Below are positions 24,331 to 35,527 of a stretch of DNA of 64,000 nucleotides, piece by piece (position 1 is the stretch's first letter; the number at the start of each line of letters is the position of its first letter). The stretch covers positions 2,046,001 to 2,110,000 of the forward strand of contig JAKULF010000005.1 of NCBI GenBank assembly GCA_022661535.1, written 5' to 3'. The notes below the pieces were generated by a model, which searched no databases, had not been told where the DNA came from, and worked only from the letters and a program-made list of their open reading frames with translations. Origin of the DNA: Eutypa lata. Lineage: Eukaryota > Ascomycota > Sordariomycetes > Xylariales > Diatrypaceae. The translations under genes and the position numbers were made by a program.

Positions 24331-26432
24331 ATGTCGTCTTTCTTCACCGTTCCTGGATCTGGGAAGAAGAGGAAACGTCCTGCCGCCCCAACGAGTTCGG
24401 AAGCTACCAAGAAACGCAGAGCGACAACCTCCAAACCTGCTCGTAGAGGTCCCACAACCGCGAAACCAGCTTCCGCGCCGAAGAAGCAGCAGAAACCCGT
24501 CGGGCGGGATGAGTCAATATCAGGTAGCGATTCGGAAGACTTCGACGAAGACGACGAGTTACCAGGCCCTGAAGAAGAGTCAGGGGACGAGTCCGACGCT
24601 TCGGATGGCAAAGACCTGACCGCCGCGGAGCGCAGGTTGCGATTGGCAGAGAGATACCTTGCCAATGTTCGAGAAGAAGTAGACGAAGTTGGTTTCGACG
24701 CAGCAGATCTAGATAGAGATCTCATAGCCGAGCGATTGGAGGAAGACGTAGCCGAGGCGAAGGGCAGAGTATATCGGAATTTATCTACAGAGCTTGATTT
24801 TGCCAAGGCAAGTCAGTGCATCTGGAGGTGGAATTCCGGCGTGATAACCTCCATCGCCGCGTGCGGTACATACGCGTTTACTGCCTCAAGAGATATATAC
24901 CTCACCAAGTTTAAAATACAAGACCTTCCCCAGCACCAATGGCCTCAGACGACAAAAAGGAAGCCTAAAAAAGCCCCAGCCCCGCCCAAGAGAAGACCCG
25001 AGAGGGTTGCTTTTCGGAGGGGAAACCCGAAAAAGGCGAAAGACAAGAACTTCAAAGGGCATACGGATGCCATTCTTACAGTGGCTGTCAGCCAAGACGG
25101 GAAGTTCGTGGCTACGGGTGGCCAAGACTCCAGGATCGTGCTCTGGGACGCTGAGAAGCTTGTGCCACTTAAGACTTTCTTCCACCACCGTGATGCAGTC
25201 ACAGGTCTTGCATGGCGAAAAGGGACGCATCAACTTTATTCCTCCTCCAAAGATAGGACAGTAAAAATATGGTCTATGGATGAACGGGCATATGTCGATA
25301 CATTATTTGGACATCAGGACTCTATAGTGGATGTATGTCTCCCCTTACAGTTCACTACATCAAGCCCGTCACCTATAAGGATTTCCTACAATTCATGCGC
25401 TAATGCTCTCTATCACAGATCGATTCTCTTGCACAAGAAAGATGTGTGACTGTCGGTAGCCGGGACAGGACAGCCCGTTTATGGAAAGTGGTAGAGGAGA
25501 CACAATCAATATTCCGAGGTGGTGCAGCAGACAAGAAGGCAAAGGCAGAGGGAATGGATCCGAAGTCACTTGCCTCGGAAGGAAGTATTGACAGGGTGGC
25601 TATGCTCGACGAACAACTGTTCGTTAGTGGCGGCGATTCAGGTCAAATATCTCTATGGTAAGCAACTTCAATCCATTTCTCCCATTAACAGAACACGTCA
25701 GATAAGTGAGATGCTAATGGTCTTACAGGAGCATAGAGAAAAAGAAGCCATTATTCATATTACAGTACGCCCACGGCTTTGATCCGCCATTGAAGCCATC
25801 CGCGGCATCTGCAGAAGAAACCCCCGATCCATCCGTCGTACCTCCGCCGCAACCGCGGTGGATAACAGCTCTTCGAACAATGTGAGTCCGTTCAAGTGGT
25901 TCTTCCCTAGCTCGTTAGAACCATGAACACCCGCCCTTTCATCGCTTGCTAACACCCCGAATCAAGACCCTACACCGACCTAATCCTCAGCGGCAGCTGG
26001 GAAGGCTGCGTGCGGATCTGGCGCCTCAGCGCGGACAAACGGCGCCTCGAGGCAGTCGGCATACTAGGCCAGGCCTTCCCCTCTTCCTCCCCTTCTCCCT
26101 CCGCTTCCGAGGCGCCCGCCGCCGTCGTCAACGGGACACAGAAACACAACATCAAGCAGGACCCAGCAGAAGACGAGAGCCACGCGGCCGACAAGCCGAT
26201 CCGCGGCATCGTTAACGACATCGCCGTCTTCGAGCGCGGCGACCGCGGCGCCGACGGCCTCTCCGTCGTCTGCGCCGTCGGCAAGGAGCACCGCCTCGGC
26301 CGCTGGCAGCACAAGATCCCGCCGTTCGGCGGGGGTGCGAGGAACGGCGGCGTCGTGTTTGAGATCCCGAGGCTGCTGTCGAAGAAGGCGATGACGAATG
26401 GCGTACATAATAATGGTGATGAGGAGAGTTGA
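24331..26432 (+). CDS. RRP9: U3 snoRNP WD40 protein Rrp9 (U3-55K)
   Basis: Four exons, 24331-25332, 25419-25657, 25729-25881 and 25967-26432. The 1860 nt give 619 aa. The N-terminus carries basic nuclear-localisation-type clusters (KKRKRP) and an acidic stretch. A helical segment follows (ERYLANVREEVDEVGFDAADLDRD and on), characteristic of Rrp9, then seven WD40 repeats. Clear repeat ends are SRIVLWD, RTVKIWS, RTARLWK, QISLWS and CVRIWRL, with LGRWQ closing the propeller. Repeats 4-6 are each assembled across introns, which supports the splicing. Rrp9 binds the box B/C motif of U3 snoRNA and is needed for early 18S rRNA processing in the nucleolus. The insert between repeats 6 and 7 is Ala/Pro-rich and, with a higher local GC content, is probably lineage-specific. 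Confidence 0.95.
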
Positions 26433-28878
26433 GTTGTGTAAGAAAGATAGATAGGGGGAGGATGGCTGGGTGAAGATAAGATGAAAGAGAGAGAGAGAGC
26501 CAGAGCTAAAAGATAGGTAGGAAGGGGGAGAATTAGCGCATGCTTAGATTAGGTGTTGTAAAGGAATTTTGAAAAGGAAAGGGGATTTTATTTCCATGTC
26601 TTCGTCGTCTGATATAAATATGCGGTGATAGCAGCTTGAGTGTCGTTACCACGGCGATATCGCGGGTTGAGTTCTTCCCTTGCCTAACTAAAAAGCTATT
26701 GAAGCCATAACATTAGCTGGGAGTTCGATACGGTTTCTCATTGCGCTTTTTTGGCAATCATGTTAAGAGGCCTGTCTGAAGGGCCGGCACGTAAAGACAA
26801 CCTATCACGCAGATTTCCACTATTGGAATTTGGCCAAACATAATCACTATCTAGCGACATCTAGATAATTCCATGAAGTCCCTCTTTGATGCATATTCCT
26901 CCGCTATAAGACCATGTGAGGTATTAGGAAGAGAATTCGATCTTGATCATTTGAAGGGCAAGACATACCTGTTCTAGGTCCAAGACGTCTCTGTTGTACT
27001 CAGTGTATTTTCCACGAGGCTGACACGTTGAAAAACGGGATCACATTATGACGGCTAGAAAACTATATCAGTCACTAACTCGGCATCTTTCAAAATCAAA
27101 TCCTGTTCGAAGTGAACCGATGGAGTGTCGGCAAACCAAGTTATGGTGAATAATGTTTTCAAAACAAATGCTTCGTTGAGCATTTGGTTTGACACTATGG
27201 TAATTGTTGACTGGAGACTAAAGCAAAGGGGCAAATAGGGGTGATGATGGATTATAATAGACCGTTATTTGGACTGTCAACTCGCAAGTGTTGCTGAGGT
27301 CTTGATTTTCGATGGGTTTGGACTTAAAGCCTATCTTTTTCACTTTAATTCTGTAGGGATTGAAGTTTTCTAAGTTGAATGCTAGAGGTAGGTAGATACT
27401 ATATTTGTTAAGTGGGAGTGAACCAAAAACAAAGAAAGAAAAAATCAACCCACAATGCCGTTGTACTAGCCCTCACGATACTGGTAAACAACCTAAGTTG
27501 TTGACGTTAGCGCACTAACATAATCCTCGAATTTGGAGGAGCGTAGTACCCCAGCCCAGTCTCTCCACACCGGGTAATGCACAGAAATTGCAGAGATAGT
27601 CCAGGTGGACTAATGGAATAATCAGGGGAGACGACAGTGTTGTTGCCTCTGGCAATGAGCCTAGTGGGCCCGTCGTGAGCAGTATGCAGCCGTCTCTCCT
27701 TTGGTTGGAGTATCCCAACATGGACCCTTTCTTCGTCTTGCTATTGTGTCACAGTCTCAGCACGGAATTTCGGTCTGTTTTAATCAGTTGTGATGTTGTG
27801 ACAGTAAGTAGGCAATGGTTGCTTTTCCGAGTAATGTATACTAATGGAACGGATTGGATTAGATTGTGTTGATATGAAATGCATCCTAAGCTGCAAGACC
27901 GAAATCAACGTAAACCTCTACAAAAGAGTTATGTCTGCACTGATACTTTTGTATTATGTTCGCATACACTGCTCTATACCTACTTCGCTTAGAACAGCGC
28001 GAATTTCATATGTAGTTTCGTTCAGCCTCATACTAAAAGACGTCATCAGGTTTTGTCCCAGGTTTTGTCCACCGCTGGCACCTTCAGATTTTGGCAGCAG
28101 ATTTTGGTATCGGTGGCTTAGCAAGACTGTCAAGGAACACTGATTCGGGGTTATGCACGCCACTAGAACTCTGCTTCTCAGTTGCTCATTCCTGGAGATT
28201 TGATAGGCTGACAGGCTCTGGTTAATGCGCCTACTACTACCTAGGCAGCAACCGAAATGCAAGCCACACATCCCTTTCTTTACACCGACCAAATTAGGGA
28301 ACCCTAACGAACTACATACGAAGGTACTCCGATGCGGATGCCTCTACTGTGCCACGATAACTGTATGCCAGGTTGAGGTTTCGCGTGTCTGGATAATCAA
28401 TTACCTTGTTCTGTTCGTCCCATAATTTACTCTTTGACCAATTGAGGCCTTTGGATATGTTTTTATGAGGCCGCTTATTTCCTGCTAGAAATACTAGGAA
28501 CAGTGAGACCTTGATCCCACTCCATGTTTTGCCAACGTGAAATAGCATCTCAGTCATTATTTGCGCTACCACGAGCCTCATTTCGTATCAGCAGGTTCTG
28601 TCCAGATTCTGTCCCAGATTTTGTCCGTATGGTGGTACCTAGAGTTTAGCATGCTGTATCGTCTATATTATAGGGTGAGGCTGAATGAGCAAGACTTCGA
28701 GATGTAGACCTCCAAGAATTGTATATATATAGAGAGAGCAATGAAGCCGGCGATGGGGAAGTTAGAGAGCGTCTTATTCGAGCAAGCCCTCACAGCATTC
28801 CTCTACAAGAACAATTGCTATCTACATCTATCTTTCGTCCAGATTGCAAGCATCTTTACCACAGACACCGAGTGAAAC
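26433..28878. other. Intergenic region with a degenerate short-repeat patch
   Basis: No gene is supported. Between 28.0 and 28.65 kb a short motif resembling CAGRTTYTGTCC recurs at both ends of a roughly 580-bp stretch, annotated separately. The last 150 bp are presumably the promoter and leader of the small gene at 28879. Confidence 0.45.
28047..28626. repeat. Stretch bounded by clusters of a CAGRTTYTGTCC-like motif
   Basis: Two tandem copies at 28047-28071 and three at 28592-28626 lie in the same orientation. Related CAGATTTTGG steps occur at about 28085-28106. The copies differ mostly by C/T or A/G changes. This could be the remains of a repeat array or transposon ends; no coding remnant is present. 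Confidence 0.4.
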
Positions 28879-29181
28879 ATGTCGACGTCAATGAGACCTT
28901 CATCTAATATCTCCGGTACAGGCAGTAGCCAGTAAGTGTTCTACAATGCACAAGATTGATGAATGCGCTAAAATTCTGACCGTCAAAGCAGGCAGCCAGA
29001 TCAGGGGCAGTCATATATGATGGGGGAGTATCTTCGTCGTGATGGCCCGGTATCGGAACGTCTGTATGGAGCTGCTAAAAGCGGCAAGGATGCAAAGTCC
29101 AAGAAGAAGACCTACGAGGACAAGGCCAAGGGATCTATCCAGCAGTTTAATGATGCATGGAATAAACCCGCGGGGAAGTGA
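28879..29181 (+). CDS. Small 80-aa protein, unknown function
   Basis: A short two-exon gene: 28879-28931 and 28992-29181, with a 60-bp intron opening GTAAGT and ending GCAG. The 243 nt give 80 aa. The N-terminus is Ser/Thr-rich. The rest is strongly hydrophilic and protein-like, with MMGEYLRRDGPVSERLYGA, a Lys-rich KDAKSKKKTYEDKAKG and a final helix QQFNDAWNKP. There is no signal peptide or membrane segment. The regular splice sites, phase-correct join and amphipathic composition argue that it is real. I recall similar short fungal proteins without an assigned role but cannot name the family. It lies about 2.4 kb downstream of RRP9 on the same strand and converges with the 188-aa gene. Confidence 0.7.
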
Positions 29182-29581
29182 CGCAAATTAGGATCAAGGG
29201 ACAGGAATACTGCTTGAGTGTCTAACTTATTTTCCACCCTACCTATCACCCCCTTTTCAGATTATTTCTTTTCTTGGAATACGGGCTTGTATTGAAATGT
29301 GTTGGATAGTCTTGTTTAGTCTCATTCTTCATGCTTAGCGATGGTGATGATAGCAGAGTACCCAGGAATGAGCAAATATAATAAGTGCGCTCACATGTGT
29401 AAGAAACCAAGATTTTAAGTGATTTCTATATGTGTTAACTGTGCTATTCTTAATATAACGTTGATAAGTTGAAACTAGTCACATGGTACAATCAGACAAC
29501 AAGAAAACCATATCATAACTTAGGACCATGAACCCACACTCCCTGTCTAAGGTTCCGGCATCGATACGAGCGCCTTGAGAT
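29182..29581. other. 3' flanks of convergent genes
   Basis: Four hundred bases between the stop codons of the 80-aa and 188-aa genes. No further gene is seen. Confidence 0.5.
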
Positions 29582-30219
29582 CTAGTTCTTCGGGCACTCG
29601 TCTAGCACAGGATGTGCTTCCTTCCCTATGAGCCCCTTTTCTATCAAACGCTTAACAAAATCCGCCAACCAGGTTTGGCAGTTCTGAATGGCGACGCGCT
29701 TCATAGGACCCTAGTTAGAGTGCTCATCATCATGATTAGTAAAGTGAGTTTTTGATTTTTCTGGAGAGCAACAATCCATACCTGCTGCGAAGCCGACCTC
29801 AAGCTCTTCCCCGGTGCTGGGATCGAGAACCCAACCTGCTCAAGCTCGTTGTATGCCTGGGTACTTCTGGCTTCTTCGGGCGGATCGAGGATGTAGCGCT
29901 CCTCGATCTGAGCGACGGCCTTTACCCAGGGCTTGCGCTCGTCTTCCTTCGGGTTGTATTCTCTTAGGAACTCGTGGACGAACCCGGTTCCGGGGTCACC
30001 TTGGGCTGAGATGAGAGTCCCCTGGTTGTCTCTCTGGTGGGGAACCCACATAGCCCAGTGGGCGGGGAAGAGCCGGCTCGGAATGAACGAGACTATGTAT
30101 AGAGTCCGGTATCCTGGACGTGCGTTCTCGTCGGTGGTATGGCCATCAGCGTTGGCCTTGGTGGTCTCCGGAAATTCCGAGGAGATTGTAGCTTCCGACT
30201 CTACGGACGTAAAATCCAT
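29582..30219 (-). CDS. Conserved-looking 188-aa protein, unknown function
   Basis: Two exons, 29782-30219 and 29582-29710, around a 71-bp intron (GTATGG to CTAG). The 567 nt give 188 aa, starting at the ATG at 30217-30219. After an acidic, disordered N-terminus of about 35 residues comes a compact domain beginning LYIVSFIPSRLFPAHWAMWVPH. It continues with GTLISAQGDPGTGFVHEF and, near the end, TWLADFVKRLIEKG. The second exon supplies that last helix and joins in frame. I associate the FPAHWAxWVP pattern with an uncharacterised fungal family, but assign no function. It is probably soluble: no signal peptide or transmembrane helix is seen. Confidence 0.75.
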
Positions 30220-32584
30220 TTCCCACGATTTTATATGGAAGGCACGTATTGATTATCGCTAATATCTTGAGTCCGTTGTCCCTAAGAGAGTCGAGCCGAA
30301 TAGCTAAATTGAAGCTTGGTAATAGTTGCCTTTGCAGTTGCCGATCAGTGTTATGGGATACGCATCCGGATGCTGTTGTAAAATATAGAGAGATTTCGGA
30401 CTGCGTCTTGGTCGATTGATATTTGGAAGGGGTGGTTTCAATATGTTATGTTTTGAGCTTTTGGCGGTGTAGTCAGTTGGTGCCTATTCTATCTCTTCTT
30501 GGCGCCCAATCAAAACAATCAATGCTTCAAGTGCGTCTTAGCAAACAAAATAAACATGTTAGGAATATGAAGGTTACCGCATTTAAGATAACCTACTTTA
30601 AAATAACCTACTATGCAAGTTCATATCGATCCTGAAAACAAATGTGACAAGCCGTCTATTGCTTTTCGTGATCGCACTACGAGGAGGTCCCATATTTTCA
30701 CATAACACACAGGACTATGATGGATGAAGTATACGTTTGAAATGCGAAATGGCATACGAAATGCATTGAAGTTTATTTTCAAAAATAAACATTGTGGAAA
30801 CAAAAAAGCATCCCTATCGACCCTAGAAACCTTCACAACATACCTATAATAGCCTATGTAGTTATGCAATAGCAAGATCAATATATCCTTGAAATCATCA
30901 TACCGACAAGTATATATCCTATCACAGTCGTAACATTGAAGACTGCACCGCACTCAACAAATATCCCTGAGACCCCCGGGTCAATATCTCGGAACAGGAG
31001 GGCGAACCTGGAGTTAAAGAGACAGAATGTCCAACCGCAGAAGAGACATGCTAGTAGGTCCCAGTCCATCTTTGCACTACGGGATGATTGGCACACGGGC
31101 AAAAGTCGATACCTATTTTAAGTTTGATAACACGGCTGATCAATTCATAAAAACAACAAGAGCATCTATATACACCCAGGCTAGACTACAAACGCGGCTG
31201 GAGACAAGCACATTGTACATTTCACTCATTGTCTAGGAAACAACGGCTTTCATTTATATAGAAATTAGACCTCATTGTTAGCAAGTATATGTCTTTGTCT
31301 AGTGTGGCATGAAAGAACCTTGTAGTTTTCGAGTGTAGTTTGCAGGTAATCCTCGAAATCACCTACAAGAACTAATAATATCGGGTACTAGCTCTTGGGC
31401 CAATTCGAGTTGCTGCAGTTTACTGACCAACAGAAATATTAAACTTTATAACGGAAGCATAGATGACGGGTTGTTGACGTATAATATAGGCACAATTTGT
31501 CGCGCCTAAAATGTGATTTGTTTAATACCTAACATACACTATACATTTAGCAAAGCCTGGATTTGACGTAGAACTCAATAGATGAAGAGCCAATGGCAAG
31601 AAGCTGATTTGAACTCAGATGCTAGGCAACTGCAAATTCAGTTTTCAATTCAGCACTATTTTAACCGGTCCCGGTCGTGATGCTGGCTGCAGAACTCAGG
31701 CTTGGATCCTAGAGCAGACATATAAAGTATATTACCCGAATACTTATACTCTTTGACCCATAAACATCCGCTCCAATATTAAAAACTGGGGTTAGCCAAC
31801 TATACACGCCCCATACCTCCGTAAGCACACACTTTATAGTAAATAAGAGCATGCATCTATAAGACGGGCCTCTAGGTGGAGTTGTCAACTTGCATAGGAT
31901 ATGTGCCAAGGTATAGTGGTACTAATTGGGGCAATTGCCAGTTGGAAGTACCTCAACAAACCAAATATCCGCAATGTCGATTTATCATCACACTTTCCTA
32001 GAGTTTTATATTGAATGAAGTGTTGAGGAAGAAGGCAGGTTCCATCTAACTAAAAAGGCTTCACAGGTGAGTCCTACATTGTACATGTAGTAGTACCTAA
32101 GTCTGACCATTCATACCCTCAATGTTGACAATGCAACTACGATCTTTCCGACGCTAAGTTGAAACGGCACAAGGGTTTGTCTACTGAGCTCCAGTCTCAT
32201 AATGATTGGTCACAAGAACCTGCAGCTGAACTGAGACTTTTTTTTCTTTCTTTTTCGTACGTGGGCGATGACTGAGCGAGTCTGTTCTAGGACATACTGT
32301 ACTCTAGTCTGTACAAGTAGTTAAGTAGCATGCCTTTGATTGATTACTGACCTTCTCCAAAAATTCCAGCCATCCAACCTTGACGTTACGTGTTAGTCAC
32401 GTGCAAAGTTAAATTCTTACGGTATCGCCTTTCGCCTGCCGAGCAGCAAGGAAAGAAAAGAAAAAAGGCTTATCCCAATCCAAACATACGACTTATATGA
32501 TTATATCTCCTTTTCACTAGCTCTTTGATCGGAACCACGTCGTCGCTACTTTCCTTCATCGGATCCGCATCTGCGATAGACAAC
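30220..32584. other. Intergenic, no supported gene
   Basis: Contains a minus-strand frame at 30878-31102 with membrane-protein-like composition but no initiating context, domain or splice partner. A patch at about 31600-31670 has a box B-like sequence on the minus strand but does not fold as a tRNA. The final 150 bp are the leader of the ankyrin gene. Confidence 0.45.
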
Positions 32585-35527
32585 ATGCCTTCACTAGATA
32601 CGCTTCCGACGGAGATCATCAAGATCATAATCGAGCAATTTAGTCGATGTCGCGATGTCTTTGCCTGCATGAGGCTGTGTCGCCGGCTCTTTCTGATTGC
32701 GAGACAGTTCTTATTCCACAACGCCCAGCCCTTACATCGGATTCTATATTGGGCTATCCAGGCGAACCAAATGGAGACGATGAAGGCGGTTTTGGAAGCT
32801 GGAGCTGTTGCAACCACGCCAATGATGGTGCACCATAGGAAAATCGCACTGCGAAAAACCGAGCCACCAGCCGTTTTCTACGCTCAGTGGCCGCGACGAT
32901 TGCTATCGCCGCACGGCCCTCCCCCTTACACTAGCCGCTACTCGGCACTCCATCTAGCCGTCAGGGAAGGGCAGCTCGATCTTTTAAAAGTCCTGTTGCA
33001 ACGTGATCACCCGATTGATGCTGGCTCATCGCATTTTTGCTGCGTGCCTTGGCGTTCCGATTACCGCCCGCGTCTCCCGTGGCATGACTGGTTCCAATAT
33101 CATTTGACGCCATTACACGCCGCTCTGTGCTTCGGCCAGTCAGAGATCGCACAATTTCTGATAAAATCCGGCGCCTCCATCTCCGGCGGAGAGTTTGCTT
33201 ACCAAGCCCCGCTCGTTCCAGGAGGGCCAGTTCGTACAGGCGCAACAGCTCTGCACCTTGCCTGCGGCTGCGGCGACCTATCTACTGCTAAGTTTCTAAT
33301 CGAGGAGAAATACATGAAAGACATTGATGCGCAAGATATGCGAGGTTATACACCGCTATGGTATTCATTTATTCAAGGTAAATGGGACTGCTTTCACTGG
33401 CTGCTCAGACAGGGGGCAAACATTAATTTATGTGTTCCCCGTCTGGCATCCGGCGCTCCGCTAGCACCTGGCCGTCCTCTCTCCGTCGACTACTACACGT
33501 CTCTTCTGGATTGCGCGATTTTTTGTACGCGTTTTGATGATGCACGTATACTTATTAACGCTGGCATCAATGTTCACACTACCGTGTCGCGCCTCCGTAC
33601 TCCCTTACATTCGTGTTGTACTACGCAGCCCGCGCTGCCTCCTACGCTGGGATGGGACCCGGCCCGGCTGCCCCTAATAACGCAGCTTCTTGATTCCAAA
33701 CTGGACATTAATTCAAGGATAAATGAGGGCTTTACACCTTTACTAAGTGCTGTGTTAGCTCGCGATGTCCATGCAACACGGCTTCTCATCCTGCACGGAG
33801 CGGATCTTGACTTGGAGCTGGACGACGGAACCCCCCCAGTGTGGCTCGCCTGCACCCTGCGTCTGAAAAGGAAAAAGCTAGCAAAGGTTTCTACACACCA
33901 TCGTCTAAGGGGGGCAACACCTGAGATCGTGCGATTACTGCTAGAAGGCGGTGCTCGGATTGATAAACCAAGGATAGTAGGTCAGAACCTACTTCAGCGC
34001 GTGTGCCTAGCGTACCCTTCACCAGAGAAAGCGGCAATCGTCCGTCATTTAGTACGGTACACAAAGAACTTCGATTCAGACGTAGAATTCGTACGAGATC
34101 TGGTTTATTCTTGTTTAGTAACGGGGGATGGCTGGTCTCTAAAGGCCATGCTGGAAAGAATAGTATCACCCCGACTGTGGACCACTAAGGCTGATATATT
34201 GCATCTTTTCAAAGCGATAACAGGGAGACCGAACCTGGCGTGCCTGGAATATCTGCTAAGCATTGATACAGAGAATTATATACTTTGGGAACCTACTACG
34301 ATTCTTAACTTGTTAGGATACGGGTCGCCGACAGTAAAAGTATGTGGGGATATGGCACTCTTGCTTCTCCAATCTGGTGCACACCAAGACTTCAAACGGT
34401 ATCCTAGTACTATTATGCTGCATTTAGCAGCCTCTCACCGCTTCACCGATGTTGTACGTTGGCTTCTTGATAGAGGAGTTGATATCGGGTACCGGGACGC
34501 AGCAAACAACAGCGCGTTAGCATACGCAGAGGTTGATGACACTATCGACCTATTGCTCGAGAGGGGTGCCGACCCTTGGGATGCTTTTGAACATTCAGAG
34601 AAAAACCTTCAAGACACTCCCGTGGGTATGTCCATCACTAGCAATAATTCATGGAAACTCGAGAAACTTCTCTCTGGATGCGCAGATCCCCCGCCATGTG
34701 CAGTTTACGATATGATTGAGTGCGCCATCATAATCGGGGCCGCAGATTGCATTAAGACGCTGCAAGAGCTCTACCCAGAGCAAGCAGAATACCTCCTGAC
34801 CAAGAACAGCGGAATATACCTCCTGAAGATGCTGGTGCGGTTCTCGCGGCAGAGCGACCCGCCCCAGTTCGACGAGGCATTCCGGGGCAACCTCGCCGAC
34901 AGCGTCGTCGATACCATGAGCCTCCTGCTGGAGCATAGCAACCAGCCCATCGATCTCGAGGCCAAGATGCAGGCTCGCATTCCCATGGTCGAGGCGAGCA
35001 TCGTCGAGGTCATACAGGACATCCTCGCCGAGGACCGGGTACAGAACCCGGACGCGCGCCTGAAGAACTTCCGTGACTTCCGTAAGCGCGTCAGCGTGTA
35101 CTGGACGGTGGCGGAGCCCGAGATCATAATATCGACGTCGAGCCGCAGCGTCACCACCGTGTCGTCGTCGGCGTCTTCGGTCGTAGACGATGGCGGTGGT
35201 GGTGGCGGCGGTGCTGGGGCTGCTGCTGTTGCTGCCGTCAACAACAACAACAACAACGGCAATAATGCGAACTCGGGTGGGCCTCGACCTATTATCATCT
35301 CCCATGCCCTCTTCCGCGCCATCCGCGCCGCTCATCCTACCCACCATGTTCCCCCTCCGCCTCCTGGCAGCTACTACCCCCCCGGCCCGCCGTCGTCGTC
35401 GGCGGACAGCGACTACGATACGACGACGTCGAGCGACGATGGGGCGGATTTGCAGTCCGATACGGATGCTAGTGCCGATTCTGATGCTAGCTCGACCGCT
35501 GGCTCGGAGGATCTGATTGATGAATGA
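32585..35527 (+). CDS. F-box-like/ankyrin-repeat protein, 980 aa
   Basis: A single exon. I chose the ATG at 32585-32587 (good context ACAACATGCC) because the open frame upstream has no ATG. Residues 3-45 (LPTEIIKIIIEQF, then FACMRLCRRLF) look like a fungal F-box. From about 55 to 680 there are roughly ten ankyrin units; clear ones are SALHLAVREGQLDLLKVLL, TPLHAALCFGQSEIAQFLI, TALHLACGCGDLSTAKFLI, TPLLSAVLARDVHATRLLI, EIVRLLLEGGA and MLHLAASHRFTDVVRWLL. The C-terminus (from about 865) is low complexity: Gly, Ala and Asn runs, then an acidic Ser/Asp tail. F-box/ankyrin proteins can be substrate adaptors of SCF ubiquitin ligases, which is an inference here. There are no internal stops or frameshifts. 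The last 700 bp are much more GC-rich than the rest, suggesting two sequence histories within one gene. Confidence 0.85.
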   Translation: MPSLDTLPTEIIKIIIEQFSRCRDVFACMRLCRRLFLIARQFLFHNAQPLHRILYWAIQANQMETMKAVLEAGAVATTPMMVHHRKIALRKTEPPAVFYAQWPRRLLSPHGPPPYTSRYSALHLAVREGQLDLLKVLLQRDHPIDAGSSHFCCVPWRSDYRPRLPWHDWFQYHLTPLHAALCFGQSEIAQFLIKSGASISGGEFAYQAPLVPGGPVRTGATALHLACGCGDLSTAKFLIEEKYMKDIDAQDMRGYTPLWYSFIQGKWDCFHWLLRQGANINLCVPRLASGAPLAPGRPLSVDYYTSLLDCAIFCTRFDDARILINAGINVHTTVSRLRTPLHSCCTTQPALPPTLGWDPARLPLITQLLDSKLDINSRINEGFTPLLSAVLARDVHATRLLILHGADLDLELDDGTPPVWLACTLRLKRKKLAKVSTHHRLRGATPEIVRLLLEGGARIDKPRIVGQNLLQRVCLAYPSPEKAAIVRHLVRYTKNFDSDVEFVRDLVYSCLVTGDGWSLKAMLERIVSPRLWTTKADILHLFKAITGRPNLACLEYLLSIDTENYILWEPTTILNLLGYGSPTVKVCGDMALLLLQSGAHQDFKRYPSTIMLHLAASHRFTDVVRWLLDRGVDIGYRDAANNSALAYAEVDDTIDLLLERGADPWDAFEHSEKNLQDTPVGMSITSNNSWKLEKLLSGCADPPPCAVYDMIECAIIIGAADCIKTLQELYPEQAEYLLTKNSGIYLLKMLVRFSRQSDPPQFDEAFRGNLADSVVDTMSLLLEHSNQPIDLEAKMQARIPMVEASIVEVIQDILAEDRVQNPDARLKNFRDFRKRVSVYWTVAEPEIIISTSSRSVTTVSSSASSVVDDGGGGGGGAGAAAVAAVNNNNNNGNNANSGGPRPIIISHALFRAIRAAHPTHHVPPPPPGSYYPPGPPSSSADSDYDTTTSSDDGADLQSDTDASADSDASSTAGSEDLIDE

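Noticed and set aside
30878..31102. 74-codon hydrophobic minus-strand frame as a rhodopsin-like remnant
   Set aside because: Only a vague membrane-protein look; none of the family's conserved turns are present.
31591..31672. tRNA- or SINE-like patch on the minus strand (GAGTTCAAATC with a 5-bp anticodon-like stem)
   Set aside because: The anticodon loop would be six bases, the T-stem is mismatched and there is no acceptor stem; at most a degenerate remnant.
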